Assembly (NCBI RefSeq): GCF_019649055.1
Contig: NW_026570536.1
Location: 1-56,150, forward strand
Origin: Paramacrobiotus metropolitanus
Lineage: Eukaryota; Tardigrada; Eutardigrada; Parachela; Macrobiotidae
Reading direction: 5' to 3'
Length of the DNA stretch: 56,150 nucleotides
Under the pieces are notes generated by a model. That model saw only the letters and a program-made list of their open reading frames with translations. It searched no databases and was not told the DNA's origin. The position numbers and the translations under genes are program-made. Of the stretch, positions 29,500 through 41,342 are shown piece by piece (position 1 is the first letter of the stretch; each line of letters opens with the position of its first letter).

Positions 29500-32400
29500 G
29501 TAAGTAAGTTTAAATCGTTTGTTAATTTCCGCCGACGAAACTTCCAGCTTGCGCTTATTGCGTGTTATGTTGAACGGATAATTCACGGTAATTCCGCTTG
29601 GCTGGTCCGGTGGTGCCAGGCTTTCCAGTAGCATCTCTTTCAGGCTTTCCAGGTTTAGCTGTTTTTCGCTTGCCGTGTCAACGTAAATCCCTTGACTTTT
29701 ATCGTTTCACATCCAGTATTTGTCCGGTAAGCATAGCTTTTGGTCCTGGGACAACAAAGAAATAACATTTTAAGTTGCTCGCATATTATTATCTAGATAA
29801 TTATTCTTTTACCAAGCGCTACAAATTCGTCAATGTACTCGTCAGGCTGTAAAGACGAGGACAAATCACCCAAAGCACGTTCCCGTTGGTGGATCGGGCA
29901 AATCGTCTCTATGGATGTAGAAAATGCTGTCTGCAAAATAAAGAAGTGGATGAGCAATTTGCCGATAATACTGTTTCGCGCGTTCACCTGTATCGTGGTA
30001 TAACAAACGGTCTCCAACCATTTCCATGAATTTTAATAAGTGTAGCCGTGCGTACGCAGTCGTAAAAGCTGCGATAACAACATTGGTCTTTTTGCTCGTC
30101 GCAATGTAGTCCTTCTTGGAGCGGTATTGAACTGCCATAACTTCATCGGTGACCAAATCGAACCCGGCGACTTCGTACTTGTTAGAAAACAAGTAATCAT
30201 GGAATACCTCTTTCTTTTCCACCATATCCGTGTTGGATCGGTCTTCCTGTTGACCAAATTTTCCCCTGCAATGAGCGTAAAAATAATGAACATGCACAAA
30301 TTAAATAAGTTCACATGTGTACCAAAAACTATTTAGCATAAGCTTGCAAAGAGCTCTCAATGCGTCGTTTTTCGCAATATTCTTTTATCCAGTAGAATAT
30401 TTTCTTTAGCAAGGAATTCTTGAATATATCTGTCTTTTCATCTTCCGTTTGACACTGTGGTGGATATCCAGAAGCTTCCGTTTTCAGCTTCAAAAACAGG
30501 TCAATGTATTCTCTGAATAAATACTGCATTTGTTCTGGATAGTGCCAAGCCGAGTATATTTTATCGATACGATAGCCAACTTCTAATGCTCGATGAATTT
30601 CTGGAGTGCACCAAGTTCCTTCCAGAGCCCTGTCCTCATCATCGTGAGAACATGGTTCGCTTACGCGTTCCGTCACGCATTTAGCGCATAAAGGAAAAGT
30701 CAGTTTATCAGTTTTGTAAGGTAGCACCGGTAAAAAACAACGACGGTGGAGGAATGACGCGACATTTAATTATTCCAAAATACTCTCCACAGGCGGAAAA
30801 TCTTTAGTAATGATAACAGGCGGTCCCACCGGATAAGGTAGATTTTTGTTAATATAAGGGTATTCGCTGATAACGTCGAGCGAATAGATTTTTTCTCCAG
30901 GATCGCACTTGTGGTACAACTTGATAGCGTTTGTCCTGCCACCAGTAAATGCGTCTCGGGGTGCATAGGTTCTTCAATACCGGTCAACTGAATTATTTTC
31001 TGAAATTCCAGGTCAGTAGTGAGCCGGCTATCATAGTCGTGTTCCCAGATCGAAACTACGGAATAGCCCATAGTTTTGATAGCTTCAAGGCGTAAGGCAG
31101 TTGCTTTGTTAACTTCCTCCATTGGCCGTTTCAGAAAGGGATGCAGCGTGCTTTTGTTGTGCATTCGCTGCAGCCGTGCCACATACATCCTGCACAAAAA
31201 CATTGAAGGTGAATTGCGTTTTGAATGTGATCGATAACATTTATATCGAGCTGACTAACCTAAAAACTCGTAAGCGGTTTTGTATCCCGATCAAAACCAT
31301 CCACAGTCCAGTGACCGATTCGATGCTCTTTTGCAATTTTACATCATTTTCCATTTCAATCCAGCGTAGCCAACGCTCTCCTTTGACAGATGACTTTTGC
31401 CCTGACCAGGAGGGCCGATCAACGCAATTTGGTTTTCCTTCAGCATTCGCGCTCTCCAAAAGTAATTGCACATGCCGGGTGTGGTTAGTCCAGACGCAAA
31501 TGGGCATAATCCATCGGTTACCTGTTGGAAAAGCGCTCGAAATTTTTCGCACGCTTGTTGCAAAATGAGGACATCTTGTGAGCAATACCTAAAACGAATC
31601 GGATAAGTTCGATTCTGTAAATAGCATAAGGGTTTAGCTTACTTGATAAAGTGTGCATTAAAGTCGAATTTGTTCCTGTGACGGCGTCGCTCTTTGCGGT
31701 ACCATTTCATGAAGCGCTTTCGTTCTTTCTTTTTCATAGACTGATAGCCATAGTCATGACGATCGGGCCAAGCAGTTATTTTATTTCAGTTTTCAGGGGT
31801 ATTAAGTTTGTGTGGGAAATCTCCTTTGGTTTCTTGCAAACCAAATGCTTTCGCAAAATTTTTTAACGATGATGGTACATAGTTCATAGAGTCACGAAAT
31901 TTTATTTTGAGTTTGGGCACGTCCATCTGCATAACCTTGCTCCCGTTGAAAATAAGCGGACGTGGAATAACGCCGTTTTTCACGAGATAATTCAAAATGA
32001 AGTATCCATCAAATCCCTGAAAAATAAATTATCAATTTATTTAATAAAGAAGTTACTTAACGTGTTGACTTTCGCTACCTTCAAATTGTGCGCCATAAAT
32101 GTGTAGCCACGGAAACGCTCACTGAAAATGAAATCGCCAAGTTCTTGTGAAATGTCGCCGTTAATATTACCGTTTTTGGAAGAATAAATTTTTCATTTTT
32201 TGTCGCGATCACCGCTAGGTTGACTTTAAATTCTCCACTCTCGTCTTGATATGTTTCCAGGTCAAAGTATGCCAGCTTGTCGTTATGGTGCTTGGCCTTT
32301 TCTTTATCCGTAAATTCCACGGGTTTCATATAACACACATGGTTTTCCTCCGGCATATAGAATAACGAGCAAGTCGCACACAAAACCTCACCACATCGAT

Positions 32401-33733
32401 GTTGCTGATCGTCAACATCTAGTTCGATTTCCTTAGCAATATCGTGGTCCTGGTCATTGTCCTCACCATGAATTGTATCGTAATTGGTCTTCATACGGCG
32501 ATTTACCATGGAGACAAAGGTTTTACACTCACGGCAAATGAAAAAATTTGCGCAGATGGTGCTGCTCCCAGCTTGGTGTCTGTCAAAACAATCTTGCCCA
32601 TAGAAATCGCGGTTACAGTCCAGACAGTGTATGGTTTCTTGCTTATTCATTTTGCAAGTTGCAGACAAACACTGGTGGCACTTGAACTCGCAGCGGTGAT
32701 ACTGTCTTTGATCGTAGCCTTTCATGCAACGGTAACAGTAATAGTGGTGCTCAAAATAGGCCGGTAAAGATGTTAAAACATCAAAATGTTGATCGTGATG
32801 CAGCAGCATAATTCGCTTTTCGCAGTAGGCGCCGCAGTAGACGATAGAATTTCCATGATCCACAGATACCACAATAAACTGATAATTCGGTAAAACTTCT
32901 TCAAAGCGGGGAATATCTTGCACGTTGAATTCTCTGTTTGGCAGGTTGGCAGTCAACAATAATTCTTTTGTCTTCTGGTCTTGCAACTTTATGGTTCGGT
33001 AAAGCTTTGTGTACAGCTCTTTGTCGCCATCTGCATGCGCTTGTGCCACAACTATAGCCCTGGCCATACACAAACAGTCCGTATTTCGAATCTGGGTAAT
33101 ACATCTTTTGTTGTCTAAAATCCGCTGCAACAATTTTGATACATTTTTTCTGCATGATCCGGATGGCAAATCAGTGTGCTGGACTGACAGTTCAAATGAT
33201 TCGTCTAGCAGAAAAGCCTGATTAGAGTTTAGAATCCGCCTTATTGTCGTCATCCACCGTTCAATTGTTATTTGGTCCCGCCGAATAGGTGGCATCCAAA
33301 TTGGATACTGCAGAGCATTTTGATACATGCGGATTCGCACCAGGTTATGCGCTGGAATCGCAGCAATCACACTCTCCAGAATATCTTTCAAAACGAGTGT
33401 TATCGTTTTAACAGCATACTTGAACGATAGATTATCCAGCCCCGTCACTGTACATTTGTAAGTTTCGAACGAAACTGAAAATTTCTGGGAATATTTTGCT
33501 CCGATATTTTCGAGCACATAATAATCTTTAATGTCATTCAAGTCTGGATCGACTTCGTCAGCTATATTCAAAGCTGGCAGATCAGCTCGTGGTACAGTAT
33601 AATTATGATCAAGAAGAGCATAATCATGATTGAAAAGTGCGGTATCAGCAAACTGTGGGTTACTAGTACAGGCGTTAGAGTTGCCCTGTACACGATCAGG
33701 TACTTGCGTCATCGTAAAGACGAGCTCTGGCAA
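29434..33733 (-). pseudogene. polB: Polinton protein-primed DNA polymerase B, intron-containing and damaged
   Basis: The N-terminal 550 residues (32081-33733) include several CxxC pairs typical of Polinton polymerases and end with the first exonuclease motif, FDLETYQ. The second exonuclease motif spans a 62-base GT-AG intron (32017-32078). The third follows near 31,900. Polymerase motif A (SLDVISEYP, about 30,880) and the KTEASGYP segment of motif B (about 30,470) are present. The motif C DTDS box is split by a 57-base GT-AG intron (29931-29987). The thumb and conserved C-terminus (YSKRRIVDSDFNT) follow. At least four single-base shifts (about 30,990, 30,785, 30,735 and 29,875) and one TAG (about 30,335) interrupt it. 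The enzyme replicates the element DNA in family relatives. Confidence 0.9.
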
Positions 33734-33812
33734 CGTGATTTTACTAGTCTCAAAGATGCACCCAAGATACTCAGATTATATATGAATAAATTCCGCTACA
33801 GCATTTTTGTTA

Positions 33813-34655
33813 TCATCTGAATTTTCCAAACAGATCGCTCAATGATTCATGCGCTAAAAATGTCAGGCATGTTAATATCCGCGATCCTTTTTTGTTCAGT
33901 GCGGTCCTCACCGGAAATGAATACAGCTCCACAACGGATGCAGCACCTGTTACCCTGTTCATCTGCAATTTCGTAAACCTTGTCAGAAATGTTTTAAAAA
34001 GAACATCAAAATTTGAGCACGTACCCGAATAGTAATTTAGATCTGGTCTTGAAATTCGACTGCGCCATCGTCGATGATGACGAACGCCAGTGTCGGGGAT
34101 CGGCATGCGGCAAAGCAAGCATTTTTTGGAACTTTTTAGATACTGAGTCAGCATCCAGTTTGAGTAAGCCTGCGCTTTGTTGGGACTGTAGCATCTGTCA
34201 TTGCATAAATCGGAAAAGCGCGGGCAGCCTAACGAGTCCAAGTTGATGCAATCAGATTTTAATAAATCCTGGATAATACCGCACTTTTCTGAACCTTTTG
34301 CGTAGAAAACAACGCTTAGGGGGTCTTTAACGTTTTGCAGATAGTTTCTGAACGCTCGATTTATCTGAATCTCCAGGTCCGAGAAATCTTTAACAAATAT
34401 TTCATCGACATTCGTGGAACTGATGCCGTACTTGCTAACAATGTAATTATCCGGAGGAAGCAAAAATCGGGTGTAATATAGACAATGGAAATCAACAGAA
34501 CTAATTGCCAGTTCCGTTATAATTGACTTCTCATTACGATTATACCATTTGATGTCCACAACAATTCGAAAACCATTCTGCTTCGCCAAATAGAAATAGA
34601 TGCAGTAAGGAAAAACTGCTATGAAGCACATGTTTTGGCAAGACCACGAGTACAA
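33813..34655 (-). CDS. Nuclease-like protein A of the Polinton (DEDD/RNase H-like fold suspected)
   Basis: A 280-residue open frame directly upstream of polB. Near residue 32 it has an acidic beta strand (VVDIKWYNRN), then SIITELAI, a LLPP step, and later SVVFYAKGSEKCGII and NLDSLGCPRF. This spacing recalls DEDD-type exonuclease-like proteins in mobile elements, but catalytic acids are incomplete, so the enzyme role is unproven. The same landmarks occur in the plus-strand ORF at 42,387. The C-terminal third is Cys/His-containing and unassigned. The frame is open throughout, unlike most neighbours. Confidence 0.5.
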   Translation of the reverse strand: MYSWSCQNMCFIAVFPYCIYFYLAKQNGFRIVVDIKWYNRNEKSIITELAISSVDFHCLYYTRFLLPPDNYIVSKYGISSTNVDEIFVKDFSDLEIQINRAFRNYLQNVKDPLSVVFYAKGSEKCGIIQDLLKSDCINLDSLGCPRFSDLCNDRCYSPNKAQAYSNWMLTQYLKSSKKCLLCRMPIPDTGVRHHRRWRSRISRPDLNYYSGTCSNFDVLFKTFLTRFTKLQMNRVTGAASVVELYSFPVRTALNKKGSRILTCLTFLAHESLSDLFGKFR

Positions 34656-34972
34656 AATGCGATGTCCTGTTTATATTTCGAAACAAAACATCCACATGGC
34701 AGCGCAATGTTGCTGTAGTGTAATATTTTGTTGCACTGCAATTTGTTGCGGTACAAAGTAACTACACCTACACTCATACGTAAGGGTTTGGATGGCCAGA
34801 CTTTATTGCATTATTTGACGGAAAACAGACTGAATTATCATAGAGCGATCACGTATTACAGTGTTCAAATCAAAATAATGATTAATATAAGCACAAACCA
34901 TTCGATCATTCGACGATTTGCTATTGGTGAACAAATGAATAAGAGAGGTAAATGACTCGCCGGAGCATCGTT

Positions 34973-35322
34973 TTAGAATAAAAAGCAGCAGTACTGTCCG
35001 CACACGGTACTCCATTCCATTTGTAAACGATGCGCTTGCGAAATAACTAACTCGGCGTTCTTGCAAAAACTTTCAATATGGATGCCGTAAAATCTCGGTT
35101 CGTGACCATAAGAGTCAAAATATTCCAATTTTCCCGGGACGTCCTGGTAGAACGCCAACCAATGCGAGCCTGGCTTTGCAGCTTCGTCAGTATTGACAAC
35201 GCATGCCCATGGCAGCTTCATTGGCAGGGACGGTGGTAACATGTCCGCAGCAAATACACCAATAAAGCATCTTTCGTCACGGTACTTGAACGTAGCACGT
35301 GGTCGATTTCAGCAGTGTCCAT
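34973..35322 (-). pseudogene. Adenain-like cysteine protease (capsid maturation)
   Basis: The core frame (34973-35242) shows the adenovirus/Polinton C5-type active site in order: His in GSHWLAFY, Asp in YFDSYG, and Cys in the CGQYC stretch close to the C-terminus. The N-terminus (ATG at 35322) is in another frame, with one single-base shift near 35,287. The size, about 115 residues, is normal to slightly short for Polintons. In relatives it cleaves capsid precursors. Its position between the nuclease-like ORF and the capsid gene is typical. Confidence 0.85.
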
Positions 35323-35561
35323 TTTAGTGCCGATCTGCATTCAAAATAAAATCTGAATTTTTTTTTTTTTACACTTTGTCCTGTAACAACGGCGACCGAG
35401 AGCGCGAAGCGCCCGGTCGCCCATTGTTTACCACATCCGTCACGATTCTCTTCAGCGTCAAAAGGGGCCGACGGTGCGCCCACCCCCGCTGGCGACCCTG
35501 AAGCTTACCGCGCAGGCAACAACACGGCATTTTTAAGTCTTACAACACTTACGTTAGGTTT
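35323..35561. other. Short spacer with a poly-T run
   Basis: Between protease and capsid genes. It holds a T run at about 35,358-35,370 and no supported gene. Confidence 0.5.
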
Positions 35562-36892
35562 TTACGCTGTAAAATCCGCAATTAGCTGGCGATGTGAATT
35601 GACTTCAATAATATTATCCCACACCATCATCGTAATGGCCATAATTGGTTCAGTTAATTGGGCGGCGAACTGCAGGCGGATTGATAGATTTCCTTGGCGC
35701 ACGGTGCTCATCGGTCCCCGGCCTGTCCGTGAAGGTGTCAGATCGAATCCCCAAATAGAAAATCCTTCCGCAAATGCTTTACGGTCGAAAGGCAGCGCCC
35801 CGTCCGGTGCGTGCAAGCGGCCGAGCGTCTCCAACAGACCGTCATATGATTGCAAATAATCACCCGTGGCGAAATTTGGTCGGTAGGCTTGTGCGGGATA
35901 CGACTGTCCGTCGACTTCGACACTTATATAGTTGAGATTGAAATGTTCAAAGTTAAACGGATTACCTCGGCGCAGCCCGTGAAAACTCGAGCTTTTTACA
36001 AATCCCACAAAAACACATTTGGGTACTGCTCCAATATGTAAATTAGCCAGCACTGTGCTCTGAATCATACCAATATCATTAACACGCATACACACTCGCT
36101 CAATAGGGTATTTCACAGTCTTTGTCGATAATTGGGCAGTAAGCGCAGACAAATATGCCGGATTAGGCACAAAGCGTTTGACGTACAACCGCGGATTGCG
36201 AATGTATGCTTTAAAGGTATCCACTGGAAGATTGGCATATGTACGCAGGTAGAATTCCGGCTTATTCAAAATGAGGCGCACATGTAGCGGTACACCGGTG
36301 ATCAAATTTTTCCCTGCTGAAAAATGTCCGTACATAATTTGGCGCTGAACGGGACGTACTCGTTGGTCACAAACATAGCTTTTCGCGTTACTTCTCCAGC
36401 GTTATTGGCATGATCTTCTAGGTACCCGGGAGTGTCTATATAAAATCCAGCACTTGTTGCCTGGCTTTTAGGGCAGCCGGTGTGTACCCCAACAAATTTT
36501 CCAAGTACGCTCGGTAGGCATATAATGGGGTGGAATTAGTTATCAGGCGGTTGGCCATTGTTACCTCTACCGAGCTGAATATAGAATGCGCAATCAAGTT
36601 CACTGGTGCTACCAGATCCGTGTTTTCAATATGCGTAGCCGCACCAAGTCCTGCAATTTGCTTTTTGATTGCAATATCCATTTCTAGCGTAATTTCCGGT
36701 AGCACTAGCAGCGCCGACGTTGAAGGGGAATGTAAAGGAAATTTCTCCAGAACTAATTTCTTCTGTTTGCCCTGATGTTGGTAGAATGCGTTCTTCTTCT
36801 GTCCGCACAAAATCCGCTAGAGTGGCCGGAACGGAGAATAAATCCGACTCGACCTGCATAGCTGGCACGCTTCCTTCCAAAATAAAAGCCAT
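35562..36892 (-). pseudogene. Polinton major capsid protein, double jelly-roll
   Basis: The start at 36892 opens a short frame (VPAMQVESDLFSVPATLADF). After shifts near 36,720 and 36,450 the middle frame shows NLIAHSIFSSVEVTMANRLI and YAYRAYLENLLGY, landmarks of the first jelly roll. The long frame 35562-36335 carries the second roll, with NPRLYVKRFVPNPAYL, and ends with FAAQLTEPIMAITMMVWDN and a DFTA tail. About 440 residues in total is a normal size. In relatives hexons of this fold build an icosahedral particle. Two or three shifts make this copy nonfunctional as read. Confidence 0.85.
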
Positions 36893-36939
36893 TTTAAAAT
36901 GCGTCCTCAAATTCTCTTGGGGGAATCCGTTTAAGCCGT

Positions 36940-37359
36940 TTAAGTCGGAAGGAAGGTTTCTTTATCTTTTTTGTCCTCTTGTGCTGCTGCTTGAGCCGTT
37001 TGATGCCTCCTTGCTGTTGAGGTTGCGCAGTTAACGCTTCCGAAATTTTCTCCTACCTTCTTGGATGTTTCACTTAAAACTGTTGTCGCTGCGTCGCGTA
37101 AGTGGGGCTTTGCTGCTTCCATTGCTGCTCTGGCATGTGGTGCCGCTGCTTTAATAACCGGGGCAGCAAAATGCGCTAATTTACTAAACATTGCGCGCAG
37201 GAAATTAGGTAGCATAAATCCGCTGCCATTTTGCATTAAACTCCCGCGATAGCGTGTCATGACGGCTCCATAGCCGTGCTGGCTACTAGCGCCCGTGGCG
37301 GCCCCCGCAAATAAATCCAGATAGAACGATGGTGACGGCTCAAAGAGGATTACGGGCAT
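36940..37359 (-). CDS. Polinton pVI/PX-like minor virion protein
   Basis: Starts three bases below the penton stop. It has a short N-terminal peptide, then GYGAVMTRYRGSLMQNGSGF with the Gly/Arg pattern of this family, an amphipathic helix (LPNFLRAMFSKLAHFAAPVI), an Ala-rich helical middle and a Gln/Lys-rich tail. Adenovirus pVI-type proteins cement capsids and lyse membranes. The assignment is by position between capsid genes and by layout. The frame is intact at 139 residues. Confidence 0.6.
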   Translation of the reverse strand: MPVILFEPSPSFYLDLFAGAATGASSQHGYGAVMTRYRGSLMQNGSGFMLPNFLRAMFSKLAHFAAPVIKAAAPHARAAMEAAKPHLRDAATTVLSETSKKVGENFGSVNCATSTARRHQTAQAAAQEDKKDKETFLPT

Positions 37360-37361
37360 TT

Positions 37362-39829
37362 TTAGCGATAGTAATACTGAATGGGGCGGAAATGCAGCTT
37401 TACCATTGACTTTCCAGTCTGAAAAATTGCCGCTTCTCCGAGATCAGTTGCAATGTTGATATCAATAGTGTCCAGTCGATCGTATAAAACAGGTAAATAA
37501 TGTGGATCCTCAAACCTTTCGGAAACAATTTCGAAGCGAGGAACACTTGCTTTAATGGGGAAAGCGCGCAAAAGCTGCATAGTTTCATCGCCCACAATAT
37601 TGTAGTCGCACTTGTTGCAGTAGACAAAAATTGACTGGTTCCCAATGTGCATATTTACGGGCTTATCTGCTGTCATTGTTATAGACGTCTCCAACAGTTG
37701 CAACTCTGCCAGGGCTTTCAGCTGGTCGGACAGTGTTGTAGCTGCGGAAGCAAAATCTGTTTTTCCATTAAAAAATTTTCATATTGTTCAGACTGTGCAG
37801 CAGAAAATCGTCGTTCTTTAAATCCAAGCATACGGGATAGATGCAAAGATGAGGGAGGAAAATCCAGAAAACACGTACGCTGGGAAATTTGACTTTGAGC
37901 TTGGGCTCGGTTGCAAATAATTCTAGTTGAAAGCCGCCTGTTCTTTCGCTGAAGAATCGCGAAATGGCTTTAACCGTGGTACTTTACTGTTGATAAAATT
38001 AATGATGTCACTTTTCTCATAGATCCCTGCAGGTACCGTAATTGTGTCCCTCTCCATAGCGAAAACACCGTTGCTATCCATAGAAGTAATTTGGTCAACG
38101 TGCAACGTTTGGGGACTGGGTAAATTGTACATTGAATTAGGATACTGTATTTCCACCAATGCCATTTCCCATTGTCCCGGTAGCGATATCACGCTCTTTA
38201 ACTTTGTGGTCCATTCAGCTGCATTATTCTTTGGGAACTGTTGCATACAGTAGAGCCCTGCAACGGACTGGGAAATCCGATCCACTCCGAACCCACTCCG
38301 ATTTTCGGACCGGATTGGACGGATTTCAATCTGGAAAATTCGGAGTCGGAGTGGTTTCGGAGTTTTTGTGCACCTGATCGGATCGGGTTCGGATGCAATC
38401 GAGACTCCGAATAATCCGTAATTAAATAAATATTATTAATTAATTTTGATTGAATTTCACCGGCCTTCAAAACAAAAATTTTCGTCAGCGTCGCGCTTCG
38501 CGCGATGCTTCCATTTGCGCTTAATTAATTTGCACTGAAGTATCTGCTTTTGTTTAGTAAACTGTTGTTAATTCTCTTTCATTTCCTTTTATTAATTCTC
38601 CGGACACTTTTGAATATTTAGAGTGTTTTATGATTGTTATGATGTCGTTATTTGTTATCGTCTTATCAAATAATTTTAGTATAACTACTACAGTACGTTA
38701 AATGGATCACATGTGTGTTGTGCAGCTCAGTCAGTTTCACTAGGCACCGGCTTCCCATTTTTATTTGCAGCACTTGTAATTGGATTAATCCTGGAGATTA
38801 AGATAACAGTAATATTATATACGTTTAACTAAACTTACTCTAAGGTCCTAAAGAATACATGAAACTACCAATTATTTTAGTTCCGGACGTGTAGATACAT
38901 CCCTTCCTTTAATTTTCTCTCCCTTTTTTTGACCCTGGCTAATATGTGGGTAATCCGTGGGGTGAACCGGATACAACAAAAAGATCTGATACAGATTCCC
39001 GACAGTGAGGATAGATAATACAACGTGGACTGAAACGCTACGTACTGGATTGCCTTTCCGGCGGCCCAGTCGCCTAACTTGATCTAACTGTAATCAAGTT
39101 ATGATGGTGTAGGAATAACGGAAATACGGGAACGTAACAACAACAGGTTTTGGCAGTAGTTTAATAACGTTCGGTCGATCGATCGGTCGTAAGAAGTCGT
39201 TAAGAATAAGATTCCATTCCTTCCGTAAACAGTAACAGACTGCCATTTTATAGGCGAAGAGACATGAGTGTTTAGGTAAGGCTAAATGAGATGGGATAGG
39301 TTTTTTTGATTTAAGATTACACTCACAAAGTTTACACTTTACACTCAGACAGTTTACTCATACAACAGTTGTACATTATTAGTCACATACGCTATAATAA
39401 CTAACCTCCCCAGATGCTTCGACACTGTAGTGCTAAAAAACTAAATTTATCTAAAAACTATTTCTTGTATATGTAGATCCTCAGCGTACCCATTGTATGC
39501 CCAAGAAAATTGTACTTCTGAATTCTGAACATCTTTTGCTACCGAAACATGGCACTAAAAATTTTTTTAATGTAGGGATGTGTAATAAATCCAAGTAATA
39601 AATTGTTCTTTTCGAAAATTTTTTCGGATCGGATCGGAGTGGGTTCGGATTGGCCAAAATATTTTCGGATCGGATTGATCGGGTACGATTTTTTAGAATT
39701 CGAGTCGGACTGGGTTCGGATAAAACTTTTTTAAGTTCGGATCGGACTGGACGCAGTTCGTACTCCGTTGCAGGGTACTAACATACAGGCATCAGATGGA
39801 AGCGTGACATAAAAGCTATTATGAGCCAT
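37362..39829 (-). pseudogene. Polinton penton (single jelly-roll minor capsid), split by a hAT MITE
   Basis: The first 14 codons (SFYVTLPSDAC region, ATG at 39829) are separated from the rest by the transposon at 38251-39780. The frame resumes at about 38,250 with the conserved LPGQWEMALVEIQYP segment. The middle part is shifted at least twice (37,700-37,920, including SRMLGF). The C-terminal frame 37362-37703 has YCNKCDYNIVG and ends with VKLHFRPIQYY, the closing strand typical of the family. The ATG overlaps the integrase stop. Penton proteins fill the five-fold vertices in relatives. Confidence 0.85.
38251..39780. mobile_element. Nonautonomous hAT element inserted in the penton gene
   Basis: The ends TAGAGCCCTGCAACGG and (reversed) TAGTACCCTGCAACGG are inverted repeats. 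The flanking 8-mers GCATACAG (38243-38250) and ACATACAG (39781-39788) match at seven of eight bases. Inside the ends are many direct and inverted copies of TCGGATCGGAnTGG-like units. The 1.5-kb interior has no transposase frame. Insertion lies inside the penton coding sequence, so it came after the Polinton arrived. The end sequence resembles the hAT MITE at 22,951 (both begin TAGT or TAGA). Confidence 0.88.
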
Positions 39830-40842
39830 TTCTGACACGACTGAGTTCGGCTTCGTAATATTTCCGCAATTAAGTCCCGTCTTCATCCAGTAATACGTAG
39901 AGGGCTCAGGCTGTTGTGGTAATACTTGGTGTATCTTGTAAATTTCCTCCTTAAATGTTGACTCATATCCTTTTTTCAAAAAGTGTTTTGTCGATGGCTA
40001 CTCGTACTGTGTCACCTACGCTGTACTTTGGCTTTCTGCTTTCCCAATAATAATTCTGCATATAGTCGATTGAATATTTGCAGAGAAATTGGACCTTCGT
40101 CCTCATTAGGCGTGACTTTATGCGAAGAATGAATTGCGTTGTTGTAACTGTTTACCAAATCTCCCAGAACGTCCCAGTACACTTTAGACTGTCGGTGTCG
40201 AAACAATTTCCATATTCGTTTCTTGAGATTGCGTATGCCATTTCAGCTAAGGATGCTTTGATTGCTTTATTTTCAGAAGAGAACAAAAAAAACCTTTTAG
40301 GCTGTCAAAACTCTTAACGTCCTTATTGTAAAATTCAAGACCTTTGTCCGTTTGCAATTTAATGGGAGCTCCGAGTTCTGCAACACCTTTTCCAACCCAA
40401 GTTTTACTTCTAGACCGCTTTTATTCTTTAGTAGTTGACAGCTCACTTTCTTGCTGAAGACGTCGATCAAACAATATCCAACGGTATCCTTTGTTCTGCT
40501 TCGCATATTTTGACATGTCTGCCAGATCGGCTTGATATTGCTCCACAGGTTTGAGACAACTACGGGGTTTCTTTTGAACCTTTTTGCGTCGAGATTTGTG
40601 GACTGTATATGGATCCAGATGCTCAGCTGTTCCCGCGTTTGTTGATAGTTTGGTGCTTGTGGAAAGTGGCTGCGAAACTTTTGAATCCCTGTTAAGCTGC
40701 CCGGGTGCTGAGGTTCAGATACGCTTGTCGTAGCAGTAGATTGGCCATCGTATTCGTCGTCGCTACTGCTTGATCCATCGCAACAGCTAGATGTGCAGTT
40801 CCATGTCATACCTTCACCCAAAGACAAAGAAAGGGAACGCAT
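39819..40842 (-). pseudogene. Polinton retroviral-type integrase
   Basis: The N-terminal frame (40297-40842) has a Ser/Asp-rich leader, then the SHFPQAPNYQQTREQLSIW region and the core strand around DVFSKK with downstream KNKSGLEVKLGLEKVL. A first catalytic Asp segment (about 40,540) and the second (TDKG-type segment, about 40,330) are visible only in other frames. The 40012-40206 frame holds LVNSYNNAIHSSHKVTP. The SH3-like C-terminus (FKEEIYKI) follows. There are at least three shifts and a stop near the end. The stop at 39819-39821 overlaps the penton ATG. The enzyme inserts element DNA in relatives. Confidence 0.85.
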
Positions 40843-40852
40843 CCACCACCAC

Positions 40853-41335
40853 TCATTTGTTATTAATAGTCATCCAGTTGAACTGGGATTTGGTTCTTGA
40901 ACCGATGGGACCTTCGATTTGTAAAGTGTTTTCATCAAATACTTCTCGCTTTGCACGCTTGCGTTTTGCCGGGGGTGCAGGTGGAATAGGAGGGAAAGCA
41001 TCTAACATACGATCAGGCATATTAGGGGGTACCCACGGCTTCTTTAATAGTTGTACTGGAATGGGGGGCACAGATGCTGGAGGCGGAATAACCATTTGGT
41101 CAGGGCCGAACGCCGACTCTTTCAGCGCCAAAAAGCGAGCCAAGTTTCTTGATAACAGTTCCGCTTTCTCCCATTCGCTTAGCGTATTCCGTGAAATTAT
41201 ATCTCTCATCAAATCGTCCAGTTTACAATATCCAACTGCAGTGGGCTGCTGTTGTAATTGGACATCCGTTACAATACGACCAACAAATGTCACTTGCAAG
41301 TCTTTCATTTCGCTCGCGGGAACAATATAATGCAC
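40853..41335 (-). CDS. Conserved Polinton-type protein of unknown role, Pro-rich centre
   Basis: A 160-residue intact frame between integrase and the next small ORF. It starts with a short hydrophobic segment (HYIVPASEM). A helical block (YCKLDDLMRDIISRNTLSEW) follows with EKAELLSRNLARFL, then a Pro-rich linker with repeated PPIP/PPAP and a Lys/Arg patch (KRKRAKRE) that could act as a nuclear signal. ORFs with this helical block next to integrase recur in animal Polintons, but the function is not established. Confidence 0.6.
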   Translation of the reverse strand: MHYIVPASEMKDLQVTFVGRIVTDVQLQQQPTAVGYCKLDDLMRDIISRNTLSEWEKAELLSRNLARFLALKESAFGPDQMVIPPPASVPPIPVQLLKKPWVPPNMPDRMLDAFPPIPPAPPAKRKRAKREVFDENTLQIEGPIGSRTKSQFNWMTINNK

Positions 41336-41342
41336 TTCGGTT

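Noticed and set aside
30127-38377. Plus-strand frames across the Polinton body
   Set aside because: All are shadows of minus-strand polB, capsid and penton genes.
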